DNA from: Nitrososphaerales archaeon TH526
GTDB taxonomy: Archaea; Thermoproteota; Nitrososphaeria; Nitrososphaerales; Nitrososphaeraceae
Reading direction: 5' to 3'
Assembly (NCBI GenBank): GCA_014523665.1
Contig: JAATVR010000061.1
Coordinates: 1 to 10,705, forward strand
DNA length: 10,705 nucleotides
A program made the translations under genes and the position numbers. The notes below the pieces were generated by a model. The model ran no database searches. It worked only from the letters and a program-made list of their open reading frames with translations, and was not told the origin of the DNA. The first letter of the stretch is position 1, and every line of letters begins with the position of its first letter. Positions 1 through 6,396 of this stretch are shown here, piece by piece.

Positions 1-11
1 TAACGATGAGA

Positions 12-316
12 TGAGAAGTGGTGAGCTGGTGTGTGGGTTACTCGAAAGAGAGGAAACTCCTCCCTCTATGCAGGCACTCGGATCAGAGATGATCGGTCGG
101 AGACGGTCGGCTCCGGAACAGAAAAGATATCCAGCCTGGACGATTAATAAAGCTGTGATGGTGAATAGCCTGAGTGTCCTTAACTGGAATGAAACTGCCG
201 CCCCGAGTGGAGCAAGGCCAAACTGAGCATTAAGATCCTGCAGCAGCTAAGGTAGGCCGCTAAGCGGAATCCCACTTAAAACAGAAGGAGGGTTATTGCC
301 AGGACACCATTTCTCA
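12..316 (+). ncRNA. rnpB: RNase P RNA (catalytic RNA of tRNA 5' maturation)
   Basis: This is the RNA subunit of RNase P, which removes 5' leaders from tRNA precursors. Conserved blocks appear in the expected order: GAGAGGAAACTCC (48-60, CR-I), ACAGAAAAGATA (118-129), GGTGAA near 160-165, GGAGCAAGGCCAAA (209-222, the hallmark CR-IV), GGTAGGCCGCT (251-261) and ACAGAAGGAGGGTTAT (281-296, CR-V). The ends pair: 13-23 with 305-315 gives 11 pairs including one G-U, then an AG/GA internal loop, then CTGG 26-29 with CCAG 299-302 (P1). GTGGG 33-37 pairs with CCCAC 271-275 (P2). CTC-GAAA-GAG at 41-50 is P3, and CCTCC near 59-63 pairs with GGAGG 287-291 (P4). The ends are set by P1. The promoter lies outside the window. 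A 71-codon reading frame across this RNA is a chance frame. Identity is secure; exact termini are inferred. Confidence 0.93.
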
Positions 317-403
317 ACTTGAATATACTCTTGCCTACTGTTTCCAATGTACCTAAATACTAATTAATACGGGATAATCCACAAATAATAACATTCTATC
401 TAG

Positions 404-1375
404 TTGAGAACTACAATTTTTCCACAGACTAATGCGTCAAGAGAACTGGCAGAGATATATGGCTATCACGAATGGATGATTGGCCGATTCCTTGAATACA
501 TGCCTGATGTGGAGAAATGTTTGGCTTTAATGGAATTTTCTTCGAATATGTATATTCGTACTAATACCATAAAGATAGACCCAAAGTCCCTTCTATGCTT
601 ACTTGAAAATAGAGATATCGAGGTCGAATCCACAGAGTTACCTGAGGTTTATAGAATTGTTCGCACTGCCCTACCAATTGGAGCTACTCCTGAGTATTTA
701 GCTGGACTTTATTATATTCAGGATCTCAGCTCTTGTATCGCAGTAGAGGAATTAGGTGTTTCATCCATTCAACAAAACTTGGATATGGCATCTGCTCCAG
801 GAGGCAAAACCACTTTTATGGCACAGAAAATGCACAACTCCGGATCAATATCTGCAATTGAGTATAACCGTAGTAGGCTCCCATCGGTGATTTTCAATCT
901 GGCAAGATGTGGAGTTATAAACACTTCGTTATACAACATCGATGCCAGGTTTGCAAGTCGGTTAAATAGGAGATTCGATCGAGTGTTACTGGACGCCCCA
1001 TGTACCTGTGAAGGTATTATCTCCAAGGACAAAACAAGAAAAACTAGCCATCAACCATCCGATATTGAAGAGTCAAGCCGAAGACAGCTGGAGATGCTTC
1101 TGGAGGCCACTAGAGTTGCTAAACAAGGTAGTATCATTATCTATTCCACATGCTCATTTGCACCAGAGGAAAATGAGCTAGTGATAAACGAACTATTAGA
1201 GACAGTAGAGACATCAAGTAAAGCAGTCGTCATTGAACCCGTTTACCGTGGTCTACCAGGCTTAACGCATTTTGGCGATCGAAGTTTTCATTCAAGTCTC
1301 AGTCGTACTGCAAGGCTTTATCCGCATTTACACAATACAGTTGGTTTCTTCATTGCAAAGTTAAGGGTGTGTTGA
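404..1375 (+). CDS. NOL1/NOP2/Sun (NSUN) family RNA cytosine-C5 methyltransferase
   Basis: This SAM-dependent enzyme should methylate C5 of cytosine in tRNA or rRNA. The 323-residue product has an N-terminal pre-domain with the family pattern ending in YIQDLSS (about 104-110). Next come motif I DMASAPGGKT (127-136, SAM binding), motif IV LLDAPCTCEG (195-204, Cys200) and motif VI YSTCS (247-251, Cys250). By family knowledge, the TC cysteine (Cys250) is the nucleophile and the PC cysteine (Cys200) aids product release. There is no fused PUA domain, but the next gene, 39 bases downstream, encodes the PUA protein NIP7. The start is TTG, directly after an in-frame TAG at 401-403. The first ATG is at codon 25, inside the conserved YGYHEWM region, so TTG is preferred. 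The 87 bases after the RNase P RNA are AT-rich (TAATTAAT near 360-367) and could hold a promoter. The substrate cannot be told from sequence. Confidence 0.92.
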   Translation: MRTTIFPQTNASRELAEIYGYHEWMIGRFLEYMPDVEKCLALMEFSSNMYIRTNTIKIDPKSLLCLLENRDIEVESTELPEVYRIVRTALPIGATPEYLAGLYYIQDLSSCIAVEELGVSSIQQNLDMASAPGGKTTFMAQKMHNSGSISAIEYNRSRLPSVIFNLARCGVINTSLYNIDARFASRLNRRFDRVLLDAPCTCEGIISKDKTRKTSHQPSDIEESSRRQLEMLLEATRVAKQGSIIIYSTCSFAPEENELVINELLETVETSSKAVVIEPVYRGLPGLTHFGDRSFHSSLSRTARLYPHLHNTVGFFIAKLRVC

Positions 1376-1414
1376 TGATCTCGTATTGTCGTTATTGTTA
1401 TCCAAGGATCAGAT

Positions 1415-1954
1415 TTGATACCTTATAGGGAACCAACACTCCAGGAATTTACTGTACTGCGCAGGAGCTTCGATCATTGGGGAATATTTGATTTCGTTCT
1501 AGATAAAGAGATACTTGTCATCGAAAAAAAATTGAATGGTTCTAAAACAAAGGACGTATATTTGACTACAAGAGATAACTCAAAGACGATATCGGAGAAT
1601 GCATTTCTCTCCCATATCGGTATATTGATTGGGCGCCTGAAAAGAAGGAATTTTGTCCCATCCATGGCTGGGGCAGATCTGATATCAAGGGTTGGCAATA
1701 ACTTTCCATTCGTTACCGTCAACCAAACTGCTGAAGCACTGGTATTGTATGGTCGAGATATAATGTATGCGTCTATTGTTGACTATGGAGGTTTGAGTAA
1801 AAATAATACTATTCTTATCATACTTAATGAAAATCGAGTCGCTATCGGCTTAGGAATAAATACTGTGCCTATTGCAAAAGATATTCAGATATTGGACGAC
1901 AGAGTCGTCATAAAGACGATAGTAGACGCAGGACATTACCTGAGGAATGAGTAA
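1415..1954 (+). CDS. NIP7 homologue, ribosome biogenesis protein with C-terminal PUA domain
   Basis: The 179-residue product matches the length and layout of NIP7 (about 180 residues), a factor for large-subunit or pre-rRNA maturation. It has an N-terminal alpha/beta domain (about 1-95) and a C-terminal RNA-binding PUA domain (about 98-179). The PUA part shows LYGRDIMYASI (111-121), the strand-turn VAIGLGIN (142-149) and the ending VDAGHYLRNE. That ending closely resembles the ADIGEYVRHEE end of animal NIP7. The start is TTG. It is the only ATG/GTG/TTG between the upstream stop at 1376-1378 and deep inside the protein (first Met at 84). A weak GGAT lies about 5 bases upstream. The gene follows the NSUN methyltransferase by 39 bases and is probably co-transcribed with it. 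In eukaryotes Nop2 (NSUN type) and Nip7 both act on pre-60S particles, so the pairing makes functional sense. Confidence 0.85.
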   Translation: MIPYREPTLQEFTVLRRSFDHWGIFDFVLDKEILVIEKKLNGSKTKDVYLTTRDNSKTISENAFLSHIGILIGRLKRRNFVPSMAGADLISRVGNNFPFVTVNQTAEALVLYGRDIMYASIVDYGGLSKNNTILIILNENRVAIGLGINTVPIAKDIQILDDRVVIKTIVDAGHYLRNE

Positions 1955-1962
1955 CAGATGGA

Positions 1963-2130
1963 ATGATAGAGACTGCAGGGACGGATCAGACCGAAGAGCA
2001 GAGGATCTTATTCCAAGACATATCAAAAGAAGCTTCTGATTTATTACTGTCATTATCATTAACGCTGGGACGAATGAATTGTTTGACAAGTAGAGTGAGA
2101 TCGTGCAATTATGATAAGTATTTGCTATAG
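1963..2130 (+). CDS. candidate small protein, 55 residues, unknown function
   Basis: A short reading frame starts with ATG 8 bases after the NIP7 stop and ends with TAG. The product is a largely helical-looking, polar-then-hydrophobic peptide. It begins MIETAGTDQTEEQRILFQD, has a leucine/serine-rich middle (DLLLSLSLTLGRM) and a basic end with two cysteines (NCLTSRVRSC). It is rich in charged residues at the N terminus and has no membrane segment long enough to be convincing. Its tight spacing and same strand suggest a third gene of the NSUN-NIP7 unit, but no ribosome binding site stands out. I recognise no family. A frame of this length can arise by chance, so it rests on spacing and composition only. 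It fills most of the otherwise empty 213 bases before the convergent membrane-protein gene. Confidence 0.4.
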   Translation: MIETAGTDQTEEQRILFQDISKEASDLLLSLSLTLGRMNCLTSRVRSCNYDKYLL

Positions 2131-2167
2131 ACCAGTGCAAGTTGATCGTCTCTTGGACTCTATCCAT

Positions 2168-3256
2168 TTATTTTCGAGTCTTTATTAAGACGAATACGGC
2201 AACTGCGCCCATCATACCACCAAGAACTAGGAGCACTTGTATTGGAAATCCTCCTGTAGCAGTAGTTGTTCCGCTAGGTGCCTGTTGGGTAACGACAGCA
2301 AACTCGGTATCACCAGTCTTTTGTATCTTGGAGAAACCTGCTATAGTCATTTGTGCGGCGGTTGCAGGTGTAGTAGATTCGACTGTTATCGGTGTACCAT
2401 CCATTGTAGCACTAGCTTGCTTTTCTGTTTCTTTGAACGTCCCTTCTCTAAAACTACTTTCTCCAAGAGAATATATAGACACCACTCTTGCACCTCCTAG
2501 CTCCTGAAGTCCCGCTGATGCAGCACCTGCTTGGCTGCCTGTTGGATCAAAGAGAAAGTGCCATGTATCCATAGATCTTCCCACATCCTGAAAATTGAGC
2601 AACGGATCTGCCATAATCGCTGATGCTTCAGTCGTCATTAATTGGTCCGCCATACTCGAATAGTTGGCTTGCAATAGGCCAACTGGATAGTTGATATCCA
2701 TTTCTCCATATGGAGTAGTAAGAGTAAGGGGATCTGCTACATTGATGGATCTCCAATCCAAGTCAACTACATCGGCAGTTTGATTCTCGCTAGATAGTGT
2801 AATTCCTGACATAAATGTAGGCTTCACCTGCACATTGTATGAGAGAGATAATTCGTCTTCCGTACCTTTCAGCTGGCCAGTGTAGGTCAAACTTGCATTG
2901 TTGATTCTAACAGGACTATTCTTTTGGGAGGCGATCGCATTATTAAAGGCCTGTACAAGCTGGGGCATGCCATCCTCCTCAGGCTGCATGGTGAACTTGA
3001 TGGTTTCAGATTTACCATTAAACTCTTGGGCTAGAGGACTATTCGGAGGGTACTTTATGGTCATAAATCTAATAGCACTCCAATCGACTTCCCCTTGTCC
3101 TGTAGTGGGCACTAAAGATGCTGTCATCTGAACTGAACGCACATTAGAAATCTGACCAACGAGCAGGACTGACATCAAACCAAAGGAAAGAATTAGAATT
3201 AAAACCTGCACATCAGAAATCATCGTTTTCTTGCTTATATTCTTTTTTGAAGTCAA
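2168..3256 (-). CDS. exported membrane-anchored protein of unknown function
   Basis: The 362-residue product has a lysine-rich start (KK at 4-5 and 9-10) followed by a hydrophobic segment (about 15-35), which acts as a signal anchor or signal peptide. A long Ser/Thr/Ala-rich domain follows, then a Gly/Thr linker (TTTATGG) and a second hydrophobic segment (about 338-358) ending in KTRK. This predicts a mainly extracytoplasmic domain held at the C terminus, and perhaps also at the N terminus. The domain has no cysteine and carries Asn-X-Ser/Thr sequons (NAS, NQT, NYS), which fits N-glycosylation on the archaeal surface. Two similar stretches, VDWSAI and LDWRSI, hint at related subdomains. The start is TTG; an ATG at codon 12 (3223) is an alternative but would drop the basic n-region. 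It is divergent from cofD and convergent with the NIP7 unit. I recognise no family. Confidence 0.8.
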   Translation of the reverse strand: MTSKKNISKKTMISDVQVLILILSFGLMSVLLVGQISNVRSVQMTASLVPTTGQGEVDWSAIRFMTIKYPPNSPLAQEFNGKSETIKFTMQPEEDGMPQLVQAFNNAIASQKNSPVRINNASLTYTGQLKGTEDELSLSYNVQVKPTFMSGITLSSENQTADVVDLDWRSINVADPLTLTTPYGEMDINYPVGLLQANYSSMADQLMTTEASAIMADPLLNFQDVGRSMDTWHFLFDPTGSQAGAASAGLQELGGARVVSIYSLGESSFREGTFKETEKQASATMDGTPITVESTTPATAAQMTIAGFSKIQKTGDTEFAVVTQQAPSGTTTATGGFPIQVLLVLGGMMGAVAVFVLIKTRK

Positions 3257-3382
3257 AAATCGATGCTATTATGGTAACAAAATGAATAGGTGAGCTGTTC
3301 TGGAAGAGCCCATGTAACAATCGCCGAACAAGTTAGTAAAGCACAATAACAACTACAAATTACAAACCGTAACTACGACGAA

Positions 3383-3391
3383 AATTTTACA
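3383..3391 (+). promoter_or_regulatory. possible TATA-like box for cofD
   Basis: AATTTTACA is centred about 34 bases before the cofD TTG, which would give a transcript with a leader of roughly 8 bases. The 164-base divergent region (3257-3420) otherwise holds an A/C-rich, G-poor stretch at about 3339-3378 and no clear Shine-Dalgarno site before cofD. The box is assigned by position and AT content only. Confidence 0.3.
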
Positions 3392-3420
3392 TTCCCAACC
3401 ACTCTGTTAAAACTTATTCA

Positions 3421-4335
3421 TTGATAACTATTCTTTCCGGCGGCACAGGTTCCATGAAACTGGTACGAGGGTTCAGTCAGATCGACGAGTCCCTTGCAGT
3501 TATCTTGAACGTTGGGGACAATGTCTGGAAATATGGACTATACATCTGTCCTGATATTGACACCATACTCTATGGTTTATCTGGACTCCTTGATACTGAT
3601 CGGGGGTGGGGAATTAAAGGTGACACATTCAACTTCATGAACCAGATTGGTAAACTAGGACAAGAGGATTGGTTTCGAATTGGCGATCGAGATTTGGCCA
3701 CACATGTGTTCAGAACGGAGCTGATTCGAAGAGGCATGACGCTGAGCGAAGTAACGGAATATTTTCGATCAGCCTACAAGTTGGATGCGAAGTTGCTGCC
3801 TATATCCGATGATAGCATCGAAACTCGCATTATTACGAATCATGGTGATATGAATATACAGGAGTTTTGGGTCAAGTATGGAGCAGCCCCAAAAGTAATG
3901 GCAGTAAAATATAGGGGAGCGAAGAATTCGAGGTTGGCGGCACGGATCATCAGCATGATACATAGCTCAGAAAAAATCATTTTCGCCCCAGCTAATCCCA
4001 TAAGCAGTATAGGGCCCTCACTTGCAGTGCCAGGATTTAAGAAGGAACTAGTCAAGGTTAAGGAGAAGGTGATCGCAATTTCTCCTGTAGCAGGAAAACA
4101 AGCATTCAGCGGCCCAGCCATCAAGTATATGAAGGCCCTGAAATTGGATATATCTCCTGTAGGGGTAGCGAAGTATTACTCCGATATTATAGGTTCATTT
4201 GTCATTTCGAAAATGGACTTTTCATATGAAACCAAAATTAAAAAACTAGGTCTTAATGTTTATCTTAGCGATATTGCAATGAACACATTAGATGAGGAAC
4301 GCAGGCTAGCTTCGTTCGTCGCAAGTGTTACTTAG
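3421..4335 (+). CDS. cofD: 2-phospho-L-lactate transferase CofD (coenzyme F420 biosynthesis)
   Basis: CofD joins the activated phospholactyl group (or its phosphoenolpyruvyl counterpart) to the deazaflavin FO, giving F420-0 (or dehydro-F420-0). The 304-residue product has the family landmarks: the N-terminal loop ILSGGTGS (4-11) after the first strand, NVGDNVWKYGLYICPDIDT (30-48), GWGIKGDTF (62-70), GDRDLATH (88-95), LPISDD (126-131, metal/substrate region) and PANPISSIGPSLAVPG (190-205). The start is TTG. It is well supported because the first beta strand begins immediately and no ATG occurs before residue 12, inside the nucleotide-binding loop region. It is followed after 19 bases by cofC, which makes the activated donor, so the two form a natural operon. 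F420 is made by many archaea, including thaumarchaea. Confidence 0.95.
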   Translation: MITILSGGTGSMKLVRGFSQIDESLAVILNVGDNVWKYGLYICPDIDTILYGLSGLLDTDRGWGIKGDTFNFMNQIGKLGQEDWFRIGDRDLATHVFRTELIRRGMTLSEVTEYFRSAYKLDAKLLPISDDSIETRIITNHGDMNIQEFWVKYGAAPKVMAVKYRGAKNSRLAARIISMIHSSEKIIFAPANPISSIGPSLAVPGFKKELVKVKEKVIAISPVAGKQAFSGPAIKYMKALKLDISPVGVAKYYSDIIGSFVISKMDFSYETKIKKLGLNVYLSDIAMNTLDEERRLASFVASVT

Positions 4336-4354
4336 GAGATTTAAAGATACTAAC

Positions 4355-5104
4355 ATGGACATATGCGCAATTGTTCCGGTAAAGAATTTTGATCAAGCCA
4401 AATCAAGGCTTTCGGTTCTATTGCGAAAAGAACAACGCATAGAATTATCTCGTTTTTTATTGGAAGACACGCTGAACACTCTTTTGTTATGCAATGAACT
4501 AACGAAAATCATCCTCGTGTCCAGCGATCCCTTGGTGAAGGAAATAGCCCTAAATCTAGGATTAGACTGCTTATTTCAGTCTAAAGACATGGGTGTCAAT
4601 AGTGCAGTTAGATTCGCAGACAACTATCTAATGACCAAAGGGAGTTGGGTCAGTATTACAATACCTTGCGATTTACCGCTGCTTCTTCCTAAAGACATAG
4701 ACGGCCTCTGTCAGGTTATGCCCAAAGAAGGAGCATATGTGATATTATGTCCTTCATACAAATTTGATGGCACTAACATGCTTGTACGTAACCCATTTGA
4801 CATTATCACTGATACTAAGTACGATAATGACAGTTTCCAGGGTCATCTTGAGGCATCGATAGAAGCAGGTGCAAATACAAAGGTAATATTATCACGCGGG
4901 CTTATGGTCGATCTCGACACTCCCGAAGATCTGGAGCTTGTATTGTCCGAGAAAATATCATCAAAGAAGTCGATTTCATATCTCTGGCAACTTAAAAAAA
5001 ATCATTCTGATCCTTCTTCTTTTTCTTCTTCTTCTTCACCAGCTCAGGTAGAACCAAAAACCAAAAACCAAAACAAGAACAAGAAGGACCTTGGAAATAA
5101 ATGA
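4355..5104 (+). CDS. cofC: 2-phospho-L-lactate (or PEP) guanylyltransferase CofC with low-complexity tail
   Basis: CofC uses GTP to activate 2-phospholactate (phosphoenolpyruvate in some lineages) for CofD. The 249-residue product has the nucleotidyltransferase pattern IVPVKNFDQAKSRL (6-19), a metal-site motif PCDLP (104-108), FDGTNMLV (137-144) and VDLDTPEDL (185-193). ATG 4355 is chosen over an in-frame GTG at 4325, because the family begins right at this first strand and an AGGAG (4334-4338) overlapping the cofD stop lies upstream, though at a long 16-base spacing. The catalytic core ends near residue 205; family members are usually about 210-225 residues long. The remaining 40 or so residues form a Ser run (SSFSSSSS, 221-228) and a Lys/Asn-rich end (KTKNQNKNKK), predicted disordered. 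The tail has no recognised function. Confidence 0.92.
   Translation: MDICAIVPVKNFDQAKSRLSVLLRKEQRIELSRFLLEDTLNTLLLCNELTKIILVSSDPLVKEIALNLGLDCLFQSKDMGVNSAVRFADNYLMTKGSWVSITIPCDLPLLLPKDIDGLCQVMPKEGAYVILCPSYKFDGTNMLVRNPFDIITDTKYDNDSFQGHLEASIEAGANTKVILSRGLMVDLDTPEDLELVLSEKISSKKSISYLWQLKKNHSDPSSFSSSSSPAQVEPKTKNQNKNKKDLGNK
5011..5037 (+). repeat. pyrimidine (TTC)n microsatellite-like tract inside cofC
   Basis: A 27-base pure pyrimidine run, mostly CTT/TTC units, encodes the serine/phenylalanine run of the CofC tail. It is followed at 5053-5088 by an A-rich tract of CCAAAAA and CAAGAA units that encodes the Lys/Asn-rich end. Such tracts are prone to slippage, so the tail length may differ between close relatives. 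Confidence 0.75.
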
Positions 5105-5127
5105 TCACACCATCACACATGATCGAG

Positions 5128-5136
5128 ATATTTAGA
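5128..5136 (+). promoter_or_regulatory. TATA-like box of the nuclease-fold gene
   Basis: ATATTTAGA is centred 26 bases before ATG 5158, the archaeal TATA-to-transcription-start distance. This predicts a leaderless transcript starting at or near the ATG and separate control from cofDC. It is a position-based call without a matched BRE. Confidence 0.4.
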
Positions 5137-5157
5137 GTTAAAGTGAACCAAAAATAG

Positions 5158-5808
5158 ATGCATCCAAATGTAGTGTTGTTAGAGAACAGTCTGCTTGGGA
5201 TCTCCGATGGAACCATGACTTTCGATTGCTTCAGAGAGATAACAGGCATAAAAAGCATGATTGCTGCAAATGAAGTCCTGAAATACTATCTTGACAGAGG
5301 GATAGGCAAGCGCCCTCATAAAGCACTTCTTTCATTCTCATCGACTGACAGGTTGAAGGCTTCAATATTAGCCGTAAGATTAGGTGGTGACATCGTAAAA
5401 ATCTCTCAGTATCTGTCGTGGAAAGACTTTGAAAGGTTTGCCTCAGAGATTTTGCTCAACTGCGGGTTCAGGACCATGAACAATGTTCGACTCACCAAGC
5501 CTAGTGCTGAGATTGATATTGTAGCAACTAAATCTCACGTGGGTCTGTCCATCGATTGTAAGCATTGGGCTTGCGATAGGCGCCAGGGACTGATCGTGTA
5601 CACTCGGAAACAGATTCAAAGAACAGAGCGATTGATTGGCAGCTCAATTGAATTTAAAAAAGTAGTTCCTATGTTACTTACAATTTTTCCAAACCATCAG
5701 CTTTACGCCTCCAGTGCTGTTCCTATTGTAGATATAAACAAATTCCGGGGCTTTATAAATGAACTAGAATCGAATATGGACAAAGTATTCTGTATATGCA
5801 GAGATTAA
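5158..5808 (+). CDS. PD-(D/E)XK (Mrr/resolvase-like) nuclease-fold protein
   Basis: The 216-residue product looks like a DNA-acting protein. The N-terminal part (about 15-51) reads as a small helical, possibly winged-helix, domain. The part from about 88 onward fits the restriction-endonuclease fold. It has SWKDFERFASEILLNCGFR (87-105; Glu92 or Glu97 as the helix-1 acid), then AEIDIVA (117-123, Asp120), then LSIDCKHW (130-137) giving the D-x-K pair Asp133/Lys135. This is the order of Mrr-like and archaeal Holliday-junction-resolvase-like proteins, with Asp in place of the more usual Glu in ExK. All key positions are present, so activity is plausible. It starts 53 bases after cofC with its own TATA-like box, so a link to F420 is not implied. 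No partner methyltransferase is adjacent; one lies about 4 kb away. The substrate is unknown. Confidence 0.75.
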   Translation: MHPNVVLLENSLLGISDGTMTFDCFREITGIKSMIAANEVLKYYLDRGIGKRPHKALLSFSSTDRLKASILAVRLGGDIVKISQYLSWKDFERFASEILLNCGFRTMNNVRLTKPSAEIDIVATKSHVGLSIDCKHWACDRRQGLIVYTRKQIQRTERLIGSSIEFKKVVPMLLTIFPNHQLYASSAVPIVDINKFRGFINELESNMDKVFCICRD

Positions 5809-5818
5809 ATCCAAGCTG

Positions 5819-5868
5819 ATACCGCTACCTTTGTCCCCAGAATAATGTGCATGACCTGCAGGTAGTAT
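5819..5868. terminator. imperfect inverted repeat between convergent genes, possible terminator
   Basis: CTACCT (5825-5830) can pair with AGGTAG (5860-5865), and ATA (5820-5822 side) with TAT beyond a bulge. The right arm overlaps the 10-base palindrome ACCTGCAGGT (5854-5863). It sits in the 62-base gap where the nuclease-fold gene and the PUA-protein gene meet tail to tail. No T-run follows it, so a terminator role is only a guess. Confidence 0.2.
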
Positions 5869-5870
5869 TC

Positions 5871-6356
5871 CTATACGTTAAGTAGCTTATGTGATTCCCA
5901 GATTTTGTCGCTTATGTAGTGAAGCGTCTGGATAACATGCCCTTTTCGTTCCTCAATTGCCTTTTCGCTATCAATTAAAGCTATTCCAACGGCCAAAGGT
6001 TTGCCGTGCACCTCGTCTTTGATCACGACAATGTCCCCTTTCTTAAAGTCATCAAACGCTGTAATTCCAGGCCTTGCCACCTTTGCTCCGTTGCAGACGA
6101 AGCGAACTGCTCCCATATCGACTGCTACTGAAGGGAAGCGAGCCAAGAGCGCGACGTCCCCGAGAAATGGAACAATACTCTTCTCCTTACCAACTTGGAC
6201 TGCAGTAAATTCGTCGGACTTGTAGAATGATTCGTCTCCATCTATTTGATATTCCTTAATAGTCTTCGTTTTAGGAACAATATTCGTTGGCCAGGAGGCC
6301 TCGATCCTCTTAACAAGCAAAGCTGTGTCTCTCTTCGACAAAAAGGTTGATTTCAT
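5871..6356 (-). CDS. MCT-1/Tma20-like PUA domain RNA-binding protein
   Basis: The 161-residue product has an N-terminal pre-PUA domain (about 1-75) and a C-terminal PUA domain (about 77-152). The PUA part matches the MCT-1 (MCTS1/Tma20) pattern: FPSVAVDMGAVRFVCNGAKV (74-93), RPGI (95-98), KGDIVVI (106-112), LAVGIAL (121-127) and the closing VIQTLHYISDKIWE (141-154). Eukaryotic MCT-1 works with DENR in ribosome recycling and re-initiation. The archaeal version is presumed to bind tRNA or rRNA near the small subunit; this is inference. It starts with ATG, 40 bases after the citrate synthase stop on the same strand. No TATA-like box is visible at the expected distance, so it is probably transcribed with citrate synthase. 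No lesion is seen. Confidence 0.82.
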   Translation of the reverse strand: MKSTFLSKRDTALLVKRIEASWPTNIVPKTKTIKEYQIDGDESFYKSDEFTAVQVGKEKSIVPFLGDVALLARFPSVAVDMGAVRFVCNGAKVARPGITAFDDFKKGDIVVIKDEVHGKPLAVGIALIDSEKAIEERKGHVIQTLHYISDKIWESHKLLNV

Positions 6357-6396
6357 ATGATTATGACCTTCAATCTAGTTACATTTCCAGTCGCCT

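Noticed and set aside
11..226. 71-codon forward reading frame at the window start
   Set aside because: It lies across the conserved core of the RNase P RNA and shows no protein family features.
1850..2167. 105-codon reverse frame overlapping the NIP7 end
   Set aside because: It is antisense to the conserved PUA domain and has no recognisable features; a shadow frame.
2142..2507. Forward frame antisense to the membrane-protein gene
   Set aside because: The reverse-strand protein has clear anchors and composition; this frame is its complement.
1274..3689. GGCGATCG found three times (1274, 2930, 3682)
   Set aside because: More than expected for an 8-mer, but all copies are inside coding sequence in different frames or strands and three is too few to claim a motif.
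4325..4354. GTG start for cofC overlapping cofD
   Set aside because: It adds ten residues (LLRRFKDTN) before the first strand that the family does not have; ATG 4355 fits.
4992..5258. Reverse frame encoding a lysine run
   Set aside because: The lysines are the complement of the TTC tract in cofC; it also crosses the start of the nuclease-fold gene.
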